From an uncultured Myxococcales bacterium (GTDB taxonomy: Bacteria; Myxococcota_A; UBA9042): a stretch of DNA of 13,880 nucleotides. A program made the translations under genes and the position numbers. The notes beneath the pieces were generated by a model. That model ran no database searches. It had not been told where the DNA came from and was given only the letters and a program-made list of their open reading frames with translations. The stretch spans positions 1 through 13,880 of the forward strand of contig CALGHC010000642.1 of NCBI GenBank assembly GCA_937915965.1. The letters run 5' to 3'. This document shows, in pieces, positions 7,799 through 13,880 of the stretch. Within the stretch, counting starts at the first letter, position 1, and each line of letters starts with the position of its first letter.

Positions 7799-7875
7799 CG
7801 TTGCTGGCCGCGAGGCGAACTGGGGTCACCCGTCTGGTCTTCGGATCTGCAGGCAGACGGCAGGAGGACCAGGCC

Positions 7876-8730
7876 GTGACCGAGATCATGAAGGTAGCTG
7901 TTCGCTGGCAGATCCGCGTCCTCGCCGCGCTGGTCTGCGTCGGTGGGGGGGGCGTCAGCGTCGACGCTCACGCCCAGAGGCCGGAGATCTCGGCCGTCGT
8001 CTTCACGCCCGGGCTCGACCTGAGCTTTGGCAACCAAGGCTATCACGGCAGCGTCTTTACGGCGTTCAACGTTCACGGCGGCGGCTGGAACGTCTATCTC
8101 GAGCCCAAGATGAAGGGCCCCCTACAAGGCGACGGGCTCCCGAAGCAGAACCTCGAAGGCGAGACGGCCTGGAAGTGGATCCTCCAAGGCGAGGCCTATG
8201 TGGGCAAGGTGTGGCGCGAGCGGCGCTACTTCACACAGGAGGGCTATCGCTGGGAGACCAGCCGCGACTACGTCGGCAGCAGCCACGATTGGGCGTCGGG
8301 CACCACCACCCGTCACTACAACGTGCAGTACCAAACGGCGAGCGCGAGTCACATTCCCGCCGTAGAGGCGACAATCGCCGAGGCTGGCCTGATCACCAAC
8401 ACCGTCGGCTTCGGCCCGCGCTTTGCGCGCATCTACCACCCCCTCGTGGGGGTTCGGCTCATCGACCACTACGATGTCAGCCTCAACGAGGGCGGGACGC
8501 AGAAGAACTGGACCCGCCACAACGTGATCTCGCTACACCTGGTCGGTCCGGGCGTGATCCTGCCGGGCCTGGACCCCGATCCGCCGCTGCCGACCGCGAA
8601 GGTGCCGCTTGGCGTCATCTTGAATTACGACATCAAGCTCAAGAGGATCATGGTCTGCGGCCTCAAGCTCGCGCATCTGCCCGGCTACAACACCTTCTTC
8701 CGGGTCGACCTCAAGTTTCCCTTGTTCTAG
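7876..8730 (+). CDS. Exported protein of unknown function, possible outer-membrane protein
   Basis: Family not recognised. The GTG at 7876 is preferred because AGGAGG (7862-7867) lies eight bases upstream and a signal peptide follows directly (hydrophobic 13-28, likely cleavage after AHA at residue 33). An in-frame GTG at 7795 overlaps the preceding stop but gives a poor N terminus. The 284-residue protein is rich in Gly, Tyr, Trp and alternating polar/hydrophobic stretches (HGSVFTAFNV, GWNVYLEPKM), and ends in Phe (VDLKFPLF), as many outer-membrane beta-barrels do. A soluble beta-rich periplasmic protein is equally possible. A run of eight G at 7945-7952 lies in the signal-peptide codons. 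It probably shares a transcript with the fibrinogen-like gene 77 bases upstream. It stops with TAG and faces the CBS-domain gene convergently. Confidence 0.7.
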   Translation: MTEIMKVAVRWQIRVLAALVCVGGGGVSVDAHAQRPEISAVVFTPGLDLSFGNQGYHGSVFTAFNVHGGGWNVYLEPKMKGPLQGDGLPKQNLEGETAWKWILQGEAYVGKVWRERRYFTQEGYRWETSRDYVGSSHDWASGTTTRHYNVQYQTASASHIPAVEATIAEAGLITNTVGFGPRFARIYHPLVGVRLIDHYDVSLNEGGTQKNWTRHNVISLHLVGPGVILPGLDPDPPLPTAKVPLGVILNYDIKLKRIMVCGLKLAHLPGYNTFFRVDLKFPLF

Positions 8731-8741
8731 GCGGTCGCGCC

Positions 8742-8795
8742 GCTTCGGCCGCTCCGGCCGCTCCGGCCGCTCCGGCCGCTCCGGCCGCTCCGGCC
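8742..8795. repeat. 9-bp tandem repeat between convergent genes
   Basis: Five perfect copies of GCTCCGGCC (8751-8795) preceded by one copy with a single C-to-T change (8742-8750). The array fills most of the 68-bp gap between the stop of the plus-strand exported protein (8730) and the stop of the minus-strand CBS gene (8799). No T-run follows, so it is not a standard terminator, although each unit junction contains the self-complementary CGGCCG. Confidence 0.9.
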
Positions 8796-8798
8796 GCC

Positions 8799-9239
8799 TT
8801 AGCCAGGATACGATCCCGAGACGAAGTCGGTCAGGTAACGAATCTGCTCGGCTTGTTGACGGGTGACGTGCCGGACCAGATCGCCGATCGAGACAAGGCC
8901 GATCAGCTTGCCGCCTTCCATGATGGGCAGATGTCGAATGCGCTGCTCCGTCATTACGGCCATGCACTGCTCGACCGTTTCGTCTGGCCCGACGACGATC
9001 AGCTTGGTCGTCATCGCGTCGGCAACCAGCGTTTCGGTCGAACGTCGCCGCTCCAAGGCGATGCGGCGCAGGTAGTCGCGCTCGGTGAAGATGCCGCGCA
9101 GCTCGCCGTCGTCGATTACCAGGATCGAACCGACGCCTGCCTCCGCCATCCGCCGAACGGCCTCGAAGACCACCTCTGTACTGACGATGGACAGTACGTC
9201 GCCACTCTTGCCTGCCAGGATCGCACGGATGTTACTCAT
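8799..9239 (-). CDS. Two-CBS-domain protein
   Basis: Small cytosolic protein of 146 residues made of a CBS pair (Bateman module). Such modules bind adenosine nucleotides or S-adenosylmethionine and act as energy or redox sensors. CBS1 spans about residues 8-60 and ends GIFTERDY (49-56); CBS2 spans about 72-128 and ends GLVSIGDL (114-121). These are the usual G-x-[FVL]-[ST]-x-x-D ribose/phosphate motifs. There is no fused effector domain, so its partner is unknown. The ATG at 9239 has a GGGAGA ribosome site five bases upstream. The 122 bp upstream of the gene are mostly tandem repeats, so any dedicated promoter would have to lie in repeat DNA; otherwise it is read from the PD40/OmpA gene. It ends with TAA directly beside the 9-bp array. 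Confidence 0.88.
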   Translation of the reverse strand: MSNIRAILAGKSGDVLSIVSTEVVFEAVRRMAEAGVGSILVIDDGELRGIFTERDYLRRIALERRRSTETLVADAMTTKLIVVGPDETVEQCMAVMTEQRIRHLPIMEGGKLIGLVSIGDLVRHVTRQQAEQIRYLTDFVSGSYPG

Positions 9240-9256
9240 GGTCTTCTCCCTTTTCG

Positions 9257-9315
9257 TCTTGCTCGGCTCGCCGGGCGGCCAGGCTCTTCTTGCTCGGCTC
9301 GCCTGGCGGCCAGGC
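9257..9315. repeat. 28-bp direct repeat, two copies, upstream of the CBS gene
   Basis: Copies at 9257-9284 and 9288-9315 (starting TCTTGCTCGGCTCGCC) are separated by three bases and differ at one position (G at 9273, T at 9304). They lie between the CBS gene start and the 14-bp repeats. Confidence 0.85.
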
Positions 9316-9318
9316 CGT

Positions 9319-9374
9319 CCCGATACTCCAGGTTCAATACTCCACGCTCAATACTCCACGCTCAATACTCCAAG
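9319..9374. repeat. 14-bp tandem repeat derived from the 3' end of the OmpA-coding segment
   Basis: Four contiguous 14-base units at 9319-9332, 9333-9346, 9347-9360 and 9361-9374 have the form CTCAATACTCCACG. The unit at 9319 has three mismatches; the other three have at most one. The unit at 9361-9374 is part of the OmpA coding end, encoding its last residues LEY and the TGA stop, so the array seems to be a multiplication of the gene terminus. Since 14 is not a multiple of three, the TGA triplets at 9364, 9350 and 9336 (minus strand) fall in three different frames. Confidence 0.88.
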
Positions 9375-9967
9375 ATGACAAACTCGGTGCGGCGGTTCGC
9401 GGCGCGGCCCTCGTCGGAGTCGTTGCTGGCGATCGGCTGAGTCTGGCCGTAACCCTTTGCTTGCACCCGCTCCGCGGCGATGCCCGCGCCGATGAGGTGA
9501 TCACGCACGGACCGAGCACGCTCGTGCGACAGCTTCATGTTGGCTGCCTCCTTGCCGACGTTGTCGGTGTGGCCGCCGACCTCGATGACCATCGACTTGT
9601 TGGTGCGCATCAGCTCGACCGCTTTGCCCAGCTCGACGCGGCTCTCCGACGAAAGGACCGCTTTGCCCGTCTCGAAGAAGATGTTGTTGAGGACCACGCG
9701 CGAGCCCTTCTCGATCGGCTTGAGCTGGATGTCGCGGACCAGCTCCTGGTAGCGGGCGTCGGCGGGCACGTCGAACTTCTGCGACAGGAAGAAGAAGCCC
9801 TCGCGGTTGGCCGAGACGCTGTAGGTGCGGCCCGCCGGCAGCACGACGAGGTACTTGCCCGTCGCCGCGTTGCTCTTCACGGTCGCGATCAGCTCGGCGG
9901 TGGCGAGATCCTCGACGAGAATCCAGGTGCCCAGCGGTTTGCCGTCCTTGGCGTTGGTGACCGTACC
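9362..9967 (-). pseudogene. Detached C-terminal part (carboxypeptidase-regulatory-like + OmpA domain) of the PD40 envelope gene
   Basis: This 201-codon stretch follows the TAG at 9970-9968 in the same frame as the PD40 gene and reads as its natural continuation. It starts GTVTNAKDGKPLGTW, a carboxypeptidase-regulatory-like beta-sandwich, and ends in an OmpA peptidoglycan-binding domain of about 108 residues. OmpA hallmarks include IFFETGKAVL, GGHTDNVGKEAAN, LSHERARSV, GYGQTQP and GRAANRRTEF. The only usual start codon early in it is the GTG at 9880, which has no good ribosome site and would give a 172-residue protein lacking a signal peptide. Alone it would therefore be cytosolic and unable to reach peptidoglycan. 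It is either a disabled gene end, a product of stop-codon readthrough, or an artefact of a base error at 9970. Confidence 0.75.
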
Positions 9968-11320
9968 CTAGACGATCACCGTCGGTTTGGGCCGCATCGC
10001 CTCGGGCAGGGCGATGCGATACAGGTCCTTGCCACCCAGTCCTCCGCTGCGATCGGAGGCAAAATAGGCCAGCTCGCCCGACGCCTCGATGGTGAAGTAG
10101 CGGTCGTCGCCGGTCGAGTTCAGCGGCAGGCCGAGGTTGACGGGCTCGGACCACCGGCCGTTGTCGTTGACGGTGACGAAGAGATCGTAGCCGCCGTGGC
10201 CGGGATGGCCGGTCGAGGCGAAGTAGAGCGTCTTGCCGTCGGGGCTCAAGAACGGCGACAGCTCGGAGTAGGGCGTGTTGATCACGTGACCCATGTTGAT
10301 CGGCCTGGTCCACGCCCCATCGCGATCGCGGTGGCTGATGTACAGGTCCTCATCACCGAAGCCGCCGTCGCGAATCGACGCGAAGATCAGCGCGCCGCCG
10401 TCGCTCGACAGCGAGGGCTGCGAGTCCCAGACCTTGCTGTTGACGACGTCGCCCAGGTTGCGCGGTCGCGTCCACGCGTCGCCTTCCAGATCGGCCGTGT
10501 ACAGGTCGCGGCCGCCGATCCCGTCGGTGCGGCCACAGCCGATGAAGACCAGCATCTGGCCGTCGGCTGAGAACGCGGCGGCGCCGTCGTTCTGGGTGCC
10601 GTTGACCGGAGCCGGCAGGGCCACCGGCGCGGTCCAGCCGTCGCCGTCGCGCACCGACTTGTACATGTCTTCGTCGGCTTCCTTGCCCGCAGGCATCGGC
10701 TTGCGCCGGCCAGTGAGGTAGAGCACCCGGCCTGTCGGGTCGGCCTGGGGCATGTAGTCGTCGCCCTTGGTATTGACCGGCGCGCCGATGTTCACCGGCG
10801 CGGGCATCGTGGTCGTGGCCGCGCGCACGGCGGGCGCGCCCTCGAGGTAGCGCAGCTTGGTGCGAACCAGCGCCGTGAAAGACGCGAGCTTCGGGTCGTC
10901 GCCATGCAGCTCGACGTATTTGCGGTGCCAGGCGGCCGCCTTGTCGAGGAAGCCCAGCTTCTCGGTGCTCAGCCCGCGGCGAAACCAGTACGCCGGCAGG
11001 GGCTTGGTCGTCGCCTTCGCGTAGAGACGCCAGATCTCTTCGGCCCGTCCTGCCTTGTCGCCGAAAGTACAGCTTGAGGCGAAACGAAAGAGGAACTGGG
11101 CGTCCTTGGACTTCGACTTGAGCGCGGCCTCGAAATAGGGGATCGCGTCCGTGTATTTGCCCTTGTCGAATAGCTTGTTGGCCTGGTCGGCGGCGGGACC
11201 GGCGCCGCCAGCGATGTCGTCGAAGAGGTCGGCATGGGCCGGCCGCGGCGCGCCGATCGTGCTGACAACCACCAGGGCCAAACCCGCGCACATCAGCGCG
11301 GCGCGCACGAAACGAATCAT
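9968..11320 (-). CDS. Periplasmic TPR/PD40-repeat protein, truncated by an in-frame TAG
   Basis: Envelope protein of 450 residues before the stop. The ATG at 11320 is preferred over an in-frame upstream start at 11449 because GGAG lies seven bases before it and a signal peptide follows (residues 1-30, ending AHA). Residues 42-160 are helical and TPR-like (ANKLFDKGKYTDAIPYFEAA). Residues about 175-437 hold five PD40 beta-propeller repeats, with cores such as FSADGQMLVF, LSSDGGALIF, LSPDGKTLYF and EASGELAYF, four followed by a G-G-x-DLY-type turn. Proteins with this order normally continue into a regulatory-like domain and an OmpA domain; that sequence is present in frame just after the TAG. 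Such proteins are thought to sit at the peptidoglycan–outer membrane interface. Loss of the OmpA part would remove the anchor. It is divergently oriented to alaS. Confidence 0.85.
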   Translation of the reverse strand: MIRFVRAALMCAGLALVVVSTIGAPRPAHADLFDDIAGGAGPAADQANKLFDKGKYTDAIPYFEAALKSKSKDAQFLFRFASSCTFGDKAGRAEEIWRLYAKATTKPLPAYWFRRGLSTEKLGFLDKAAAWHRKYVELHGDDPKLASFTALVRTKLRYLEGAPAVRAATTTMPAPVNIGAPVNTKGDDYMPQADPTGRVLYLTGRRKPMPAGKEADEDMYKSVRDGDGWTAPVALPAPVNGTQNDGAAAFSADGQMLVFIGCGRTDGIGGRDLYTADLEGDAWTRPRNLGDVVNSKVWDSQPSLSSDGGALIFASIRDGGFGDEDLYISHRDRDGAWTRPINMGHVINTPYSELSPFLSPDGKTLYFASTGHPGHGGYDLFVTVNDNGRWSEPVNLGLPLNSTGDDRYFTIEASGELAYFASDRSGGLGGKDLYRIALPEAMRPKPTVIV

Positions 11321-11430
11321 GATCAGGCTCCAGAACAAGACAGCGAACCGTCGGGTGGGCAAGAGGCAAGGTGCCGCGAGCCTACGCCAGCGTCTGGCTC
11401 CTCGCAACGGATTGCGCCGTGCCGCCGCCA

Positions 11431-11459
11431 TAGGCAACGCGCCCGCCATCCCTTACACT
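11431..11459 (+). promoter_or_regulatory. Possible alaS promoter
   Basis: TAGGCA (11431-11436), a 17-base gap and TACACT (11454-11459) each match the sigma-70-type -35 and -10 consensus at 4 of 6 positions. This would give a leader of about 64 bases before alaS. The leader shows no T-box or other riboswitch that I can recognise. The match is weak and unsupported by other evidence. Confidence 0.3.
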
Positions 11460-11529
11460 GCGGCCCCATTTCGCCGTGGTCGCGCGCAGCGATGCCCATG
11501 GCCGCCGCCAGCCCCTGGGAGTTCGACGC

Positions 11530-13880
11530 ATGTCTGCGATCGCCACCAAGCCGCCCGTTGGCCAACGTCCCCGCTCCGTCACCGAGATCCGCGAGGCGTT
11601 CCTGACCTTCTTCGAGGATCGCGGCCACAAGCGCGTACCCAGCCACTCGCTGCTGCCGCCCGCCGATCCGACGCTGCTCTTCATCAACGCCGGCATGGTC
11701 CAGTTCAAGGACTACTTCACCGGCGCGCGGCCGGCTCCCTGGCCCACCGTGACCAGCACCCAGAAGTGCCTGCGGGTCTCTGGCAAGCACAACGACCTCG
11801 AGAATGTCGGCCGGACCGCGCGCCATCAGACCTTCTTCGAGATGCTGGGCAACTTCAGCTTTGGCGACTACTTCAAGCGCGACGCCATCTGCTGGGCGTG
11901 GGAGCTGCTCGTCGACGTGTTCGGTCTCGACCCTGACCGGCTAGTGGTCACCTACTTCGAGGGCAACGACGTCGTTGGTCCCGATCACGAGGCCAGGGAT
12001 CTGTGGGCGAGCGCTATCGGTCTGCCGGCTGAGCGCATCTTCCCGATGGGCGAGAAGGACAACTTCTGGGCGATGGGCGAAGCTGGCCCCTGCGGACCTT
12101 GCACCGAGATCCACTACGACCTCCACCCCCGCGCTGACATCGGATTCCCCGACGACGATCGCTACGTCGAGATCTGGAATCTCGTCTTCATGCAGTACGA
12201 GCGCCAGGCCGACGGCACCATGAAGCCGCTGCCTGCGCCCTGCGTGGACACCGGGATGGGGCTGGAGCGCATCGCCTCGGTGGTTCAGGGGGTCACCTCA
12301 AACTACGACACCGACGCCTTGCACACCCTCGTCGCCGTGACCCAGGGCATGTCGCGCTGGCACTACGACGGCCGCTTCGAGCCGGGCGGTGCGCGCAGCG
12401 CCGACGAGGCCATCGAGCGCGACGTCGCGTTCCGCGTGATCGCCGATCATGCGCGCACGGCGGCCTTCCTGGTCGCCGAGGGGATCTTCCCCGACAACGA
12501 GGGGCGGGGTTACGTCCTGCGACGGCTGATCCGCCGCGCGGTACGTTTTGGCCGCAAGATCGATCTGGACAAGCCCTTCTTGCACGAGGTCTGCGACGAC
12601 GTCGTCATGTTGCTCGGCGACGCCTTCCCCGAGCTGGTCGAGCAGCGCGATGTCATCGGCCGCGTCGTGCGCACCGAGGAGGAGCGCTTCGGTCGCACCC
12701 TCGCTGAGGGCGAGCGCCTGATTGAGCTGGCCTTCGACACCATCGAGGCCGCGGGTGGCGCGCAGGTGCTTGACGGCGCGACTGTCTTCAACCTCTACGA
12801 TCGCCACGGCTTCCCCGTCGACCTCACCGCCCTCATCGCCGAAGAGCGCGGCTTCCTCATCGACGAGGCTGGTTTCGAGGCGGAGATGGCCGCGCAGCGC
12901 GCCCGCGGCCGCGAGTCGTGGCGGTCCTCGGCCGGCAGCGAGCACGTCGCCGCCGCCGAGCTGCACGCCGCTGGCCGGGCGACGCGTTTCGTCGGCTACG
13001 AGCGAGACAATGCCAGCGCGACCATCGTCGGATTGATCCGTGACGGCGAGCTCGTCGAGCGCGCCAACCTCGGCGACAAGGTCGAGGTCGTGCTCGACGT
13101 GACCCCCTTCTACGGCGAGGGTGGTGGCCAGGTCGGCGACCGCGGCAGCCTCGACGCGGCCGAAGGATCCGCCCGCGTCGACGACACCCAAAAACCGCTG
13201 GCCGACCTGTTCATGCATCGAGCCGAGGTGACCGCTGGCAGCCTGCGCCTGGGCGACACCGTCGAGGCACGCGTCGATCCGGCCTGGCGCGCCGGCGTCA
13301 AGGCGCATCACTCCGCCACGCACCTGCTGCATCGCGCCCTGCGCGAGGTGCTCGGCGACCACGTCAAGCAGCGTGGCTCGCTGGTCGAGGAGTCGCGCTT
13401 GCGCTTCGACTTCTGTCACTTTGGCGCCCTGAACGCCGACGAGATCGCCGCCGTCGAGCGTCGCGCCAACGAGATGGCCCTCGCCAACCGCGCCGCTGAG
13501 GTTGACTGGTGCGCGATGGACGAGGCCGTCGACAAGGGCGCGCTGGCGTTCTTCGGCGAGAAATACGGCGAGACGGTCCGCGTCGTCGGCCTCGCCGACT
13601 CCATCGAGCTGTGCGGCGGTACCCACGTCAGCCGCACCGGCGACATCGGCGTCATCAAGGTGGCGAGCGAGAGCGCCGTGTCCGCTGGTGTGCGTCGCAT
13701 CGAGGCCGAGTGCCATCTCGCTGCGTTCGAGCGCTTCTCGGGATACGAACGCGCCTTGGTCGCCCTGGCCCGGCGCCTCAACGTGTCGATCGAGAAGGTC
13801 GAGGAGCGCGTCGCCGTGCAGATCGACGCCGCCCGCAAGGCCAGCGCCGACGCCGACGCCGCCCGCCAGGAGCTGTTGCT
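11530..13880 (+). CDS. alaS: Alanyl-tRNA synthetase (3' end beyond window)
   Basis: Class II aminoacyl-tRNA synthetase that charges tRNA-Ala in the cytosol and edits mischarged Ser or Gly. The ATG at 11530 has GGGAG (11517-11521) eight bases upstream. The protein has about 15 extra residues before the usual start of the catalytic domain (TEIREAFLTFFEDRGHKRV). The catalytic core is complete: PTLLFINAGMVQFKDYF, the motif 2 region RHQTFFEMLGNFSFGDYF and motif 3 DTGMGLERI at 240-248. The editing domain has both zinc-binding halves, H594-x3-H598 (HSATH) and C695-x3-H699 (CGGTH). The window ends at codon 783, in the helical start of the C-terminal C-Ala region; bacterial AlaS is typically near 870-890 residues, so roughly 90-100 are missing. 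Nothing abnormal is seen. Essential housekeeping gene unrelated to its neighbours. Confidence 0.98.
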   Translation, partial: MSAIATKPPVGQRPRSVTEIREAFLTFFEDRGHKRVPSHSLLPPADPTLLFINAGMVQFKDYFTGARPAPWPTVTSTQKCLRVSGKHNDLENVGRTARHQTFFEMLGNFSFGDYFKRDAICWAWELLVDVFGLDPDRLVVTYFEGNDVVGPDHEARDLWASAIGLPAERIFPMGEKDNFWAMGEAGPCGPCTEIHYDLHPRADIGFPDDDRYVEIWNLVFMQYERQADGTMKPLPAPCVDTGMGLERIASVVQGVTSNYDTDALHTLVAVTQGMSRWHYDGRFEPGGARSADEAIERDVAFRVIADHARTAAFLVAEGIFPDNEGRGYVLRRLIRRAVRFGRKIDLDKPFLHEVCDDVVMLLGDAFPELVEQRDVIGRVVRTEEERFGRTLAEGERLIELAFDTIEAAGGAQVLDGATVFNLYDRHGFPVDLTALIAEERGFLIDEAGFEAEMAAQRARGRESWRSSAGSEHVAAAELHAAGRATRFVGYERDNASATIVGLIRDGELVERANLGDKVEVVLDVTPFYGEGGGQVGDRGSLDAAEGSARVDDTQKPLADLFMHRAEVTAGSLRLGDTVEARVDPAWRAGVKAHHSATHLLHRALREVLGDHVKQRGSLVEESRLRFDFCHFGALNADEIAAVERRANEMALANRAAEVDWCAMDEAVDKGALAFFGEKYGETVRVVGLADSIELCGGTHVSRTGDIGVIKVASESAVSAGVRRIEAECHLAAFERFSGYERALVALARRLNVSIEKVEERVAVQIDAARKASADADAARQELL

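Noticed and set aside
8742..9374. Repeat clusters as a CRISPR array
   Set aside because: The units are 9, 14 and 28 bases and essentially contiguous, with no unique spacers and no cas genes nearby.
9362..9970. Genome-wide recoding of TAG as the explanation for the split gene
   Set aside because: Two other genes in the window end at TAG at sensible C termini (4944 and 8728), so TAG works as an ordinary stop here.
11460..11529. T-box or other riboswitch in the alaS leader
   Set aside because: The leader is short, with no T-box sequence, specifier stem or terminator-like hairpin with a T-run visible.
12298..13716. A 472-codon minus-strand frame opposite alaS
   Set aside because: It is antisense to well-conserved alaS catalytic and editing domains and has no recognisable motif or credible start context.

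Overview
The window is a GC-rich chromosomal stretch from what looks like a Gram-negative deltaproteobacterial lineage, most plausibly Myxococcota. This assignment is inference. It rests on base composition, on a TPR–PD40–OmpA type envelope protein, on a secreted fibrinogen-like protein with long repeats, and on lipoprotein and Tat signals. No rRNA or tRNA gene is present to confirm it.

Layout. (1) Positions 1-5693, minus strand: a respiratory nitrate reductase locus. In transcription order it encodes a two-CxxCH cytochrome c lipoprotein, a NapA-type molybdopterin nitrate reductase, a NapG-type 4x[4Fe-4S] ferredoxin, and a NapH-type membrane polyferredoxin. The NapH protein carries an extra exported C-terminal domain and runs off the left edge. 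(2) Positions 5972-8730, plus strand: a probable two-gene unit for a secreted fibrinogen-like protein with decapeptide repeats and an exported protein of unknown function. (3) Positions 8799-11320, minus strand: an envelope TPR/PD40/OmpA gene split by an in-frame TAG, followed by a two-CBS-domain protein. (4) Positions 11530-13880, plus strand: the first 783 codons of alanyl-tRNA synthetase (alaS).

How the genes fit together. NapH and NapG are expected to take electrons from quinol and pass them, directly or through the lipoprotein cytochrome, to NapA in the periplasm. NapA itself seems to be a Tat-exported lipoprotein. Neither NapB nor NapC is seen here. The other three blocks have no evident link to nitrate respiration.

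The intergenic DNA is unusually rich in short tandem repeats. There is an 11-bp array with inverted arms between napA and napG. A 9-bp array lies between two convergent genes. A cluster of 14-bp and 28-bp repeats fills the gap between the OmpA-coding end and the CBS gene. The most notable observations are the amber codon splitting the PD40–OmpA gene, the extended NapH, the non-canonical Nap gene set, and these repeats. I saw no CRISPR array, insertion sequence, tRNA or rRNA.
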